Below are positions 1 through 6,003 of a stretch of 7,211 nt of DNA, piece by piece. This DNA is from Candidatus Poribacteria bacterium (GTDB taxonomy: Bacteria > Poribacteria > WGA-4E > PCPOR2b): positions 1 to 7,211 of the forward strand of contig JAPUIP010000124.1 in assembly GCA_027296925.1 (NCBI GenBank), in the 5' to 3' direction. Made by a program: the position numbers and the translations under genes. A model generated the notes under the pieces. That model had not been told where the DNA came from and did not search any database. It was given only the letters and a program-made list of their open reading frames with translations. How positions within the stretch are numbered: the stretch's first letter is position 1; each line of letters starts with the position of its first letter.

Positions 1-2246
1 CCGGCCAGGTTGAAGGCGGCGTAAGTATCCGTCACATCCACCAGATGAACCCCTTCACCCCACCCCGACTGCATCCACCATTGCAGCCATTCAAACATCG
101 CCGTTGCGCCGGTGGAAGTGGTTGTCATATACCATTCTTCGGCTTTGACATGCGCGCAGACTCCGTCGTTCAGTACCACGCCTTCGTCGTTGCACATGAC
201 GCCGTACCGAATCCGTCCCACGCGGAGATTCCGCCACTGGTTGACGTAGGTGCGTTCGAGCAGATCGGGCACGCCGGGACCGGTAAGCTGTAACTTGCCC
301 AACGGACTGACGTCGATTAAGCTGACGCGCTCACGTACGGCTTGCACTTCGGCTGCCGGATTCCCATAATGGTTGGGACGCAGCCAGAGTCCTGCCACCA
401 TCATTTTGGCGTCCTGAGCCAGATGCCAATCGTGGACGGGAGTCACCTGCACAGGTTCCATGTTCTGTCCGGCGAGTGCGCCCAGCGTCACCGGTGTGGT
501 TGGCGGTCGTGCCGTCGTCGTACCGGTTTCCTCCACGGTCCAACCGTTGGCGCGGGCGCAGAGGTGGATAGTGTTCATCGAACACATCGCCCCCTGACAC
601 GGTCCCATGGAAATGGTGCTGTAGCGCTTGAGGAGTTCAATGCTGTCATACCCCTCTGCAATCGCCGTTTCCAAGTCGGTGTCGGTGACGTCCTCACATA
701 AACAGACAAACCGCTTCTTTTTACCGGGAACGCTCACGCGGGCAGAGGTCCGGGGCGATTCGACTATTTTCCGCTCGGTCAGTGCGGATACTTCGTCCGC
801 GTCCGGTGCACTCCCCAAACCGGCAAAGGCAGCGGCATGTAATCCCGCCAACCGGCCTTCAGCGATCTGCGTCTCAACGGCATGTGTTCCGGCGGCCCGA
901 CCTGCCACGTAGAGCCCCGGTGGGGTCGTGACCGGCAATATTTCCGCGCGTTCTTCGTCGTATGCCGATTTCCCACCTGCCATATAAACCAGTTCCGTCG
1001 CAGGCGTCCACCCCACACTGATCGCAATCAGATCGCATTTCAGCGTTTGCGACAGAGATGCCCGAACTGCGCCCTCCGCGTCAATAGGGACGACCCTCGC
1101 TCCTTTGACCACACCTGGACCGAGTGCTTCCAAAATGGTATGCCGATAAAAAACCGGAACCCCAACATTCGCGAGCCCGTCCCTGTATGGGCTCGCGCAG
1201 GCGTCACGGCCCCGTTCATCCACAATCGCCGCGACGGTAACGCCTGAAGCCTGGAGGTCGGCGGCTACGTCCCAGCCATCGTCGTTGGCCGTCACAACCA
1301 CAACCTGTTTGCCGGGTGCCACGCCGAAGAGATGCAGCAGACGTTGTACGGCGCTTCCCAACATCACGCCCGGCAGATCGTTGTTGTCGAAGATAAGCGG
1401 AGTTTCGTAGGCGCCGGTCGCCACCACCGTTGACTTCGCTCGAATCTTGAATAAGCGCGACCCGTTGACGGCCGAAAGCCAGTTGTCCTGATAGCAACCG
1501 AGGACAGCGGTGTCGGCGAAAACCGTGACATTCGGCTGCTGGTTGAGAATTTCGAGCGGATCCGACAGATACTTGGGCTCGCACAAATCGGAGGATGGGG
1601 GAAAGGTAAAGCGGAGATGGCCGCCCAGGGCGGGGTTCTCGTCGAAAAGCAGTACGCGAGCACCCTGTTCCGCTGCTGCCAGCGCTGCGCTGATTCCCGC
1701 CGGGCCGCCGCCGACCACGGCAACATCGGCATGCAGGTACTGTTTATCAAACTCGCCCGGAGGCGTGTTGATATTGACTTCGCCCAGACCCGCAGCATGA
1801 CGTAAGGTGCGCTCGTAGAGGGGCCATAGCGACTGAGGACGAATGAAAGTCTTGTAGTAAAACCCGACAGGCATCAAGCGCGACCCCAGTTCGGTTAGGG
1901 ACATCAGATCGTGCTCAAGCGACGGCCACACGTTTTGCGGACGAACGTCCATTCCCGCTTCCACCGGACGGGTACAGGCGCGGACGTTCGGTTCATCGCC
2001 TACCTGTACCAGGCAATTCGGACAGTGCCCCGCGCAACAGAGCAGTCCACGCGGGCGATGATACTTGAATGAGCGGCTCAGGACTTTGACATCCGCCGCC
2101 GCCAGTGCGGAGGCAATCGTGTCGCCCGGGTGAGCGCTGTACACCTTGTCGTTGAAAGAGAACTGAATCGTTGTCGCGCGATCGACAATCTCACCCTGTT
2201 TCGGGGCAAGGCGATTGGAGGTTGTTTTCGGTTGTTTGGTTTGCAT
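1..2246 (-). CDS. soxA: SoxA-like Fe-S/FAD sarcosine (amine) dehydrogenase alpha subunit, partial
   Basis: The reading frame is open from ATG at 2246 to the left edge (748 codons; the family is about 950-1000 residues, so the C-terminus is missing). Seen in order: an N-terminal Fer2_4-type domain with C70, C75, C78 and C91 (C-x4-C-x2-C-x12-C) after the family's SFKYHRPRG motif; an FAD Rossmann motif GGGPAG at 179-184; a second nucleotide-binding region near 305-335 with a TANDDG stretch like the TTNDSAY signature of SoxA; a BFD-like cluster site C515, C517, C550, C555; then from about residue 605 an aminomethyltransferase (GCV_T) folate domain. Known: heterotetrameric sarcosine oxidase alpha holds FAD/NAD and forms 5,10-methylene-THF, and the classical enzyme has no Fe-S cluster. 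Inference: this copy passes electrons through Fe-S clusters, so it is more likely a dehydrogenase. Substrate (sarcosine, N-methylglutamate, another secondary amine) is undetermined. The start has no visible Shine-Dalgarno, but the next in-frame ATG would lose the Fer2 domain. Confidence 0.9.
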   Translation of the reverse strand, partial: MQTKQPKTTSNRLAPKQGEIVDRATTIQFSFNDKVYSAHPGDTIASALAAADVKVLSRSFKYHRPRGLLCCAGHCPNCLVQVGDEPNVRACTRPVEAGMDVRPQNVWPSLEHDLMSLTELGSRLMPVGFYYKTFIRPQSLWPLYERTLRHAAGLGEVNINTPPGEFDKQYLHADVAVVGGGPAGISAALAAAEQGARVLLFDENPALGGHLRFTFPPSSDLCEPKYLSDPLEILNQQPNVTVFADTAVLGCYQDNWLSAVNGSRLFKIRAKSTVVATGAYETPLIFDNNDLPGVMLGSAVQRLLHLFGVAPGKQVVVVTANDDGWDVAADLQASGVTVAAIVDERGRDACASPYRDGLANVGVPVFYRHTILEALGPGVVKGARVVPIDAEGAVRASLSQTLKCDLIAISVGWTPATELVYMAGGKSAYDEERAEILPVTTPPGLYVAGRAAGTHAVETQIAEGRLAGLHAAAFAGLGSAPDADEVSALTERKIVESPRTSARVSVPGKKKRFVCLCEDVTDTDLETAIAEGYDSIELLKRYSTISMGPCQGAMCSMNTIHLCARANGWTVEETGTTTARPPTTPVTLGALAGQNMEPVQVTPVHDWHLAQDAKMMVAGLWLRPNHYGNPAAEVQAVRERVSLIDVSPLGKLQLTGPGVPDLLERTYVNQWRNLRVGRIRYGVMCNDEGVVLNDGVCAHVKAEEWYMTTTSTGATAMFEWLQWWMQSGWGEGVHLVDVTDTYAAFNLA

Positions 2247-2443
2247 GTGCAGGGGTGCAATAAAATTTGGGGTATGATAGCGAATTCAGTCTATACCATT
2301 CTAACTGAAATGTCTCATGAAGTTTAGAGTTGCTCCAAAATCACTGCGGGACGGGAGCAACCCAATCCTTGAAAAGGTTAGCGGGACCTGTTTCGGCTCA
2401 GTAGCTTCTGGCGTGAGATCCGGATAGCTCTGTCGTTTCCAAA
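2247..2443. other. 197-bp gap between soxD and soxA-like gene
   Basis: No credible gene is seen here. It is unusually long for two subunit genes of one enzyme and contains one strong inverted repeat (2327-2363). No convincing promoter or ribosome binding site precedes the soxA-like start; the candidate -10 boxes on the minus strand (for example TATCAT near 2275) lack a proper -35. Confidence 0.6.
2327..2363 (-). repeat. Intercistronic stem-loop between soxD and soxA
   Basis: Ten-base arms (2327-2336 and 2354-2363) flank a 17-base loop. On the minus-strand transcript the arms pair as GGGUUGCUCC with GGAGCAACUC, nine Watson-Crick pairs plus one G-U. On the plus strand the same position is an A-C mismatch, so the fold suits the sox transcript. 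No U-tract follows, so it does not look like an intrinsic terminator. An mRNA processing or stability element is an inference. Confidence 0.55.
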
Positions 2444-2734
2444 TTACGGCGACTCGACCGGCGCTGTTCCCTCTGAACGATTAGACCAAAGGTAGGTCCT
2501 TTCAACCACGTTCGTGCGTGTATGTCGATCCGCTAAGAACCAGAGACCGCAGCCGGCGTTGTGATACCACCACTCCGTTTGCGCGCCCATGGCGTTCTGA
2601 CGAAAATAGAGATAGCGCGCCCACGCCGCATCACTGGCGTCCGCGGGTTGTTTAGGACGCGGGTTGTATTCACCACCAAAGCGAAATTCACTGACGTTTC
2701 GGGCCCCGCAGTTGGGGCAGTTCAGGATAAGCAT
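2444..2734 (-). CDS. soxD: Sarcosine oxidase delta subunit family protein
   Basis: A 96-residue protein of normal SoxD length. Seen: CPNCG near the N-terminus, FGGE at about 19-22, a W-x2-YL-x2-R-x-N core, and HNAGCGLWF. The four zinc ligands of the family are present as C6, C9, H58 and C62 with the start used here. Known: SoxD is the small zinc-binding subunit of heterotetrameric sarcosine oxidase (and of the related N-methylglutamate dehydrogenase). A GTG at 2740 would add two residues, but it overlaps the AAGGAG ribosome binding site (2740-2745), so ATG at 2734, five bases downstream of that site, is the start. It lies 48 bases after the sulfotransferase and upstream of the soxA-like gene on the same strand, which supports one transcript and assembly with that subunit. 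Confidence 0.92.
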   Translation of the reverse strand: MLILNCPNCGARNVSEFRFGGEYNPRPKQPADASDAAWARYLYFRQNAMGAQTEWWYHNAGCGLWFLADRHTRTNVVERTYLWSNRSEGTAPVESP

Positions 2735-2739
2735 AGCCA

Positions 2740-2745
2740 CTCCTT
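2740..2745 (-). promoter_or_regulatory. Ribosome binding site deciding the soxD start
   Basis: AAGGAG on the minus strand sits five bases before ATG 2734 and overlaps the upstream in-frame GTG, which excludes that GTG as start. Confidence 0.8.
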
Positions 2746-2782
2746 CGGGACTGGAGAGCGTCCCACTGTCTTCCAGAAATTG

Positions 2783-3418
2783 CTAGAACTTCTCTGCGTC
2801 GGGTTGTGTTCGCCGTTGACGATAGAGGTCTCGGTCAACAGCGCGCGCCATCGCCTGTTCGTTCAGGCTTTCGCTGAGAAACGCTTTGAGTTGGCTGGCG
2901 ACATCCATCGGCCGTTTCAAGGTGTCCTGGTATGCGACATAAAGCGTTGGAATCTTTTGGGTGGCGAGCCGGTTTTTAATTTGCCGCAATTGACGGGCAA
3001 ATACCTCACGCAGGCGTTCGTCGGACAGGGCGCCGCCGCTGCGGTCTTGACGTTCGAGCATCTTGTTCTGCGAGGCGATCACCTCGTCGAGCGCCCGCTC
3101 CATGAAGACGATACGGTAGTTAAGTTCAGTTGGCAAAAATGGAAGGAGTTGCGCGATGATTTTGACCGCTCTGCCTTTTGCCTTCGGAAGCCAAGAACGA
3201 TTGGTGCGCAACCGTTTGACCCGCTCGAACTCAAAATAGCCGCGCGGGTTATCGGCGTCCGCTTCGCGTATCGCGTCGGTGAGACAGGGATGACCACCGG
3301 CGTGGAGCATCTGCATCATCAGTGATGTACCGGAACGCGGGAGACCGGAAACCACCGTAATGAACGCATCATCGTCATCAGTGGAAGCTTCTGCTTGGAC
3401 AATATCGGTTTGTGTCAC
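2783..3418 (-). CDS. PAPS-dependent sulfotransferase family protein
   Basis: A 211-residue cytosolic protein without signal peptide or membrane segment. Seen: the 5'-phosphosulfate loop GLPRSGTS at 25-32, the DNPRGYFEFE motif at 56-65 and the 3'-phosphate motif with R108 and S116 eight residues apart. These mark a compact bacterial sulfotransferase group that would move sulfate from PAPS to a hydroxyl or amine; the acceptor cannot be predicted. Start: the frame is open to a TTG at 3565, but that codon lies inside the promoter. An ATG at 3541 is almost at the predicted transcript start and has no ribosome site. GTG 3418, nine bases after AAGGAG, fits best and puts the P-loop close to the N-terminus, as is usual for the family. 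It is the first gene of the unit that continues into soxD and the soxA-like gene, an unusual partner for them. Confidence 0.88.
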   Translation of the reverse strand: MTQTDIVQAEASTDDDDAFITVVSGLPRSGTSLMMQMLHAGGHPCLTDAIREADADNPRGYFEFERVKRLRTNRSWLPKAKGRAVKIIAQLLPFLPTELNYRIVFMERALDEVIASQNKMLERQDRSGGALSDERLREVFARQLRQIKNRLATQKIPTLYVAYQDTLKRPMDVASQLKAFLSESLNEQAMARAVDRDLYRQRRTQPDAEKF

Positions 3419-3427
3419 TGTGGCGTT

Positions 3428-3433
3428 CTCCTT
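3428..3433 (-). promoter_or_regulatory. Ribosome binding site of the sulfotransferase gene
   Basis: AAGGAG on the minus strand lies nine bases upstream of GTG 3418. It is the only good Shine-Dalgarno matched to an in-frame start codon. Confidence 0.65.
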
Positions 3434-3438
3434 GACAA

Positions 3439-3495
3439 TTACTGGTTCTGGCTCGATAGGCGCGGCGCCCGTCCGGTGTAAATCGTGGTTCTCAT
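3439..3495 (-). CDS. Possible 18-codon leader ORF upstream of the sulfotransferase
   Basis: In the roughly 130-base leader of the sulfotransferase transcript, an ATG at 3495 opens an 18-residue frame ending in TAA at 3439, five bases before the sulfotransferase AAGGAG. A GAGGAG stands 13 bases before the ATG, which is longer than ideal. The encoded peptide has no run of one amino acid that would suggest classical attenuation. It may be chance; translational coupling is possible but unproven. Confidence 0.25.
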   Translation of the reverse strand: MRTTIYTGRAPRLSSQNQ

Positions 3496-3553
3496 GCCGT
3501 CTGCCGTTCTCCTCACTGAATGTGCGCTGTTTTGCTATCATCGTTGATGCAGA

Positions 3554-3582
3554 ATTATACACCAAAGTGGAAATCGCGTCAA
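3554..3582 (-). promoter_or_regulatory. Sigma70-type promoter of the sulfotransferase-sox unit
   Basis: On the minus strand: -35 TTGACG (3582-3577), 17-base spacer, -10 TATAAT (3559-3554). Eleven of twelve consensus positions match with ideal spacing. Predicted transcript start is around 3547, giving a leader of about 130 bases to GTG 3418. Confidence 0.8.
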
Positions 3583-3600
3583 TGGAAGAACGATCACGTT

Positions 3601-3752
3601 TAGGGTCATTTCATTCTCGGGTTTGAAGCCGCTTTGTATCTCCGCATCCGTGCAGACGAAAATTGAAAATCCGTTGACTGCTGCATCCACTGCCGATCCA
3701 AACGTCATGGAAAGCCGATATCACTGGTTTTCCCGGACAATGAATGACCCTA
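3601..3752. mobile_element. Putative 152-bp MITE-like element bounded by TA and inverted repeats
   Basis: The left end (from 3601) reads TAGGGTCATTTCATT and continues CTCGGG. The reverse complement of the right end (ending 3752) reads TAGGGTCATTCATT and continues GTCCGGG. The two arms match over about 20 bases with one inserted base in each arm and one substitution. The match stops exactly at the outer TA on both sides, which is what a TA target duplication would give. No coding capacity is convincing inside. Known: IS630/Tc1-mariner-type elements and their non-autonomous derivatives duplicate TA. Inference: a small non-autonomous element. The alternative is a native two-sided regulatory site of the divergent promoters. 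Confidence 0.5.
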
Positions 3753-3775
3753 GGATTCGCATCTCCTGAAATGGC

Positions 3776-3804
3776 TTGACAGATACTTTTTCGCTTCATA
3801 TAAT
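3776..3804 (+). promoter_or_regulatory. Perfect-consensus sigma70 promoter of lpd
   Basis: TTGACA (3776-3781), exactly 17 bases, TATAAT (3799-3804). All twelve consensus positions match. Predicted start is near 3811, leaving a leader of about 38 bases. The strength implies high, perhaps constitutive, expression unless something represses it. Confidence 0.88.
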
Positions 3805-3848
3805 AATCCTTGAGTGTTCACTTGATTTTTTTCCAACGGGAGGCATGA

Positions 3849-5231
3849 ATGTCCATATTTGATGTCGGTATCATCGGCGGCGGGCCGGGCGGCTATGTCG
3901 CCGCGATCAAGGCTGCACAGTTAGGGGGCAACGTCTGCTTAATTGAAAAAGGGGAATTCGGAGGCACTTGCCTCAATCGCGGGTGTATCCCGACGAAGAC
4001 GTTATTTGCGGTTGCCAAGTTCGCTACGGAAGCACGAGAGGCGTCAGAATTTGGGGTCAAAATCCAGGGCGTGGAGATCGACTACCCGCAGGTGTTAGCC
4101 CATAAAGACGCGACAGTCAAGCGCCTGACCGGCGGCGTTGCGCAACTGCTTGAAGGCAACGGTGTCCATACAATCAACGGGCTCGGGAGACTCACCGGCA
4201 GAAACGCGATTGAAGTGACAAAAGCGGATGGCACGAAGGAGCAAATCAGCGCAAAGCGGATTATCATCGCGACTGGGTCCGAGCCCGCGAATATCCCGCT
4301 TTTTGAAATCGATGAGCAGCGGGTGCTGACGACGACCGGTATCCTTGAACTGAAAGCCCTTCCCAAGAGCTTGACCATCATTGGGGGTGGCGTCTCTGGC
4401 TGTGAGTTTGCCTCGATCTTCAACGGGCTAGGCTGCCAGGTCACCGTCCTTGAGCTGCTACCGACAATTCTGGCGACGGAGGATGTGCAGGTCGTTCGGC
4501 AGATTCGCCTCTTCATGAAGCGGAAGGGCATCGACATCAGGACGGAAGCGAATGTGACGCAGGTGGACAAATCGGAAGCGGGAGTGACAGCCACGCTGGA
4601 GTCGGGCGAACAGATCCGCGCCGAAAAGATGTTAATCTCGATTGGCAGAAGCCTGAACTCCGAAGCGATCGGTCTGGAAAGGGCTGGGGTACGAACGGAG
4701 CGCGGCAAAATCGCCGTCAACGATCGAATGGAGACGAATGTGCCGGACATCTATGCCGTCGGTGATGTGGCAAGCCGGTATCTTCTGGCGCACGTCGCAT
4801 CGGCGGAAGGGATTGTTGCCGCGCAGAATTGCATGGGGGAGAACGTGGAAATGGATTACGGCACGGTGCCGTGGTGCGTGTTCACGATCCCCGAGATCGC
4901 CAGAGTTGGCATGACCGAGGACGAAGCGAAGGCTGAAGGCTACGAGATCAAAGTCGGGCGTTTTCCGTACGCCGCCAACGGAAAAGCGATCGGCATGCGC
5001 GAAACAGACGGGTTTGCCAAAGTGATTGCCGATCAGGAGTCTGGCGATATCCTCGGCGTTCACATCTTGGGGGCGCACGCCTCGGATCTGGTTCATGAAG
5101 CCACCGTTGCGATTCGTTTGGGTGCATCCGTTGCAGACCTCGCTCACACGATTCACGCGCACCCGACGCTGGGCGAAGTGGTCATGGAATCGGCTGAAGC
5201 GGCGTATGATCGCGCCATTCACATCATGTAG
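3849..5231 (+). CDS. lpd: Dihydrolipoyl dehydrogenase (E3 / L-protein)
   Basis: A 460-residue flavoprotein, full length for the family, that reoxidises protein-bound dihydrolipoamide with NAD+ for 2-oxoacid dehydrogenase complexes and the glycine cleavage system. Seen: FAD motif GGGPGG at 10-15; the redox-active disulfide C41/C46 in GGTCLNRGCIPTK; NAD-binding IIGGGVSG at 177-184 ending in VLE (E202), an acidic residue that favours NAD over NADP; second FAD motif YAVGDV at 302-307; C-terminal catalytic pair H438/E443 in HAHPTLGE. No N-terminal lipoyl domain. Start ATG 3849 follows GGGAGG (3838-3843) by five bases. It is transcribed alone, divergently from the sulfotransferase-sox unit. No E1, E2 or gcv gene is in view, so its complex is unknown; glycine cleavage is suggested by the sox-like neighbours. 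Not a mercuric or glutathione reductase: the HPTxxE ending and the acidic residue fit Lpd. Confidence 0.96.
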   Translation: MSIFDVGIIGGGPGGYVAAIKAAQLGGNVCLIEKGEFGGTCLNRGCIPTKTLFAVAKFATEAREASEFGVKIQGVEIDYPQVLAHKDATVKRLTGGVAQLLEGNGVHTINGLGRLTGRNAIEVTKADGTKEQISAKRIIIATGSEPANIPLFEIDEQRVLTTTGILELKALPKSLTIIGGGVSGCEFASIFNGLGCQVTVLELLPTILATEDVQVVRQIRLFMKRKGIDIRTEANVTQVDKSEAGVTATLESGEQIRAEKMLISIGRSLNSEAIGLERAGVRTERGKIAVNDRMETNVPDIYAVGDVASRYLLAHVASAEGIVAAQNCMGENVEMDYGTVPWCVFTIPEIARVGMTEDEAKAEGYEIKVGRFPYAANGKAIGMRETDGFAKVIADQESGDILGVHILGAHASDLVHEATVAIRLGASVADLAHTIHAHPTLGEVVMESAEAAYDRAIHIM

Positions 5232-5249
5232 GGCGTCCAGATGTTTCAT

Positions 5250-5279
5250 TTGACAGACAGAGACGTCTTTAGTTATATT
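5250..5279 (+). promoter_or_regulatory. Sigma70-type promoter upstream of the 65-residue ORF
   Basis: TTGACA (5250-5255), 18-base spacer, TATATT (5274-5279), eleven of twelve consensus positions. It lies 18 bases after the lpd stop. The spacer contains an 8-base palindrome, AGACGTCT (5261-5268). It points to the membrane-protein remnant at 5318. Confidence 0.65.
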
Positions 5280-5317
5280 GCCGGATAGTCTTCGGTCTCA
5301 GGCAGAGGCGGTTCGAT

Positions 5318-5515
5318 ATGAAAACTACCGAGCGAGAAGTGGCAGCGGAGCGCTCGCTTGCCCAGGCGGGGGCGATCAAGCTTCGAATCGCGACTGTCGC
5401 CCTCATCGGGCTTCACTTCGCGTTACTATTGGCGTCGTTGCCGAACTACCGGGCCAGCGTTGACTCGGCGTATCATACAGCCCTCGCTCGGGGTAAGGAT
5501 GAAACTGGGCGGTAA
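5318..5515 (+). pseudogene. Probable N-terminal remnant of a membrane protein (65 codons)
   Basis: The ORF starts at ATG 5318, nine bases after AGAGG (5304-5308), and has a promoter in the right place. Seen: a polar N-terminus, one hydrophobic helix at about residues 22-42, then YRASVDSAYHTALAR followed by a nonsense-like tail and TGA-free end at TAA 5515. The helix plus VDS-x-YH-x-x-LAR is how I recall the start of large polytopic glycosyltransferase-like membrane proteins, in which the text continues for several hundred residues. Here the resemblance ends near residue 59 and no other frame downstream picks it up. I read it as a truncated gene that kept its start signals. A genuine small single-pass membrane protein cannot be excluded; the family recollection is not verified. 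Confidence 0.45.
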
Positions 5516-5564
5516 AGTTTGCCTGCGGAGGAGAATGTATTACCGTCGCTAAGATCGTTTTCTA

Positions 5565-5786
5565 TCAAGCCCCGGACGGACGAAAGTCCCCATTTGAAGT
5601 GTGTAACTGATCAAGATTTGAAATATTCAAGCAGGCTGGGCATGTTGTTTCATAAATGTGAACATCTAGGCTACTTCTGTATCGCTCATAGTCGGAGCGT
5701 GATACGTATTGCCACTGTTGGTTAATCAGTTGCTTTTCGCTGCAACAAGCGCAGATGATAACTGTATGCTTACCGTTTTCCGGCAT
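5565..5786 (-). CDS. Small Cys4 zinc-ribbon-like protein
   Basis: A 73-residue frame on the minus strand. Seen: IICACC with C12 and C15, W25, then CPAC with C49 and C52. This spacing and the IxCxxC...W...CPxC pattern resemble the short cysteine module commonly found at the C-terminus of PAS or response-regulator proteins (ICASCKKI...W...CPDC). Here it stands alone, with no receiver or PAS domain in frame upstream, where the frame closes at 5874. Start ATG 5786 follows AAAGGGG (5795-5801) by eight bases. The last 20 residues are polar and unrecognised. Function unknown; a metal-binding regulatory or protein-contact role is inference. It could also be a detached domain left from a larger signalling gene. 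Confidence 0.6.
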   Translation of the reverse strand: MPENGKHTVIICACCSEKQLINQQWQYVSRSDYERYRSSLDVHIYETTCPACLNISNLDQLHTSNGDFRPSGA

Positions 5787-6003
5787 GATAAAGGCCCCTT
5801 TCTGTTTGGGCGATCGTTCGAATGATGGCTCCGCCCTTGAAATATGCCATGCAAAAATTATGCCGACAGCACGTCAGCTATTCAAGTCCCGTTTACCTAA
5901 CGTCGCAGAGCTCCTCAGAATGACAAATGTAGGGGTTATTAAATCGTCTACTAAGGAATCAGTAAGCCTGCGACTTCTCTATTTCAAAAGCAAAGGGATG
6001 AAA
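5787..6003. other. Intergenic stretch, about 215 bp
   Basis: Lies between the zinc-ribbon gene (minus strand) and the oxidoreductase (plus strand), so it should hold divergent promoters. I see no well-spaced sigma70 pair for either. The plus-strand frame of the oxidoreductase stays open through it by chance, but the text is not protein-like and lies partly opposite the zinc-ribbon gene. Confidence 0.5.
5992..5997 (+). promoter_or_regulatory. Ribosome binding site of the Gfo/Idh/MocA gene
   Basis: AAAGGG directly abuts an ATG at 5998 and is six bases from the ATG at 6004. The spacing selects 6004 as the start. Confidence 0.65.

Noticed and set aside
1364..1798. A 144-codon minus-strand frame within the soxA-like gene
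   Set aside because: The soxA frame on the same strand is continuous here; I checked register at 2246, 1737, 711, 372 and 3. This is an out-of-frame shadow, not evidence of a frameshift.
2271..2297. GGTAT/ATACC inverted repeat around an internal GAATTC upstream of the soxA-like gene
   Set aside because: Only five bases pair, over a 17-base gap, and the inner palindrome is off centre. Expected by chance.
2561..3325. A 254-codon plus-strand frame opposite the sulfotransferase and soxD
   Set aside because: It lies antisense to two genes with clear family motifs, has no recognisable domain itself and crosses their boundaries.
3611..3799. A 62-codon minus-strand frame in the sulfotransferase-lpd intergenic region
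   Set aside because: It spans the right inverted repeat and the lpd promoter, with no ribosome site and no recognisable sequence.
4082..5249. Two long minus-strand frames (222 and 205 codons) opposite lpd
   Set aside because: They are shadows of a highly conserved plus-strand flavoprotein gene and carry no domain of their own.
5261..5268. AGACGTCT palindrome in the spacer of the promoter at 5250
   Set aside because: An 8-base palindrome is weak alone and no second copy occurs nearby. It is mentioned with the promoter but not claimed as an operator.
5527..5553. GGAGGAG followed by ATG and five codons to a stop
   Set aside because: The ATG is only one base from the purine run and the frame is five codons long. 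No function can be supported.
5755..6003. In-frame 83-residue N-terminal extension of the Gfo/Idh/MocA gene
   Set aside because: The text is not family-like, it starts inside the opposite-strand zinc-ribbon gene, and a ribosome site correctly spaced for ATG 6004 exists.
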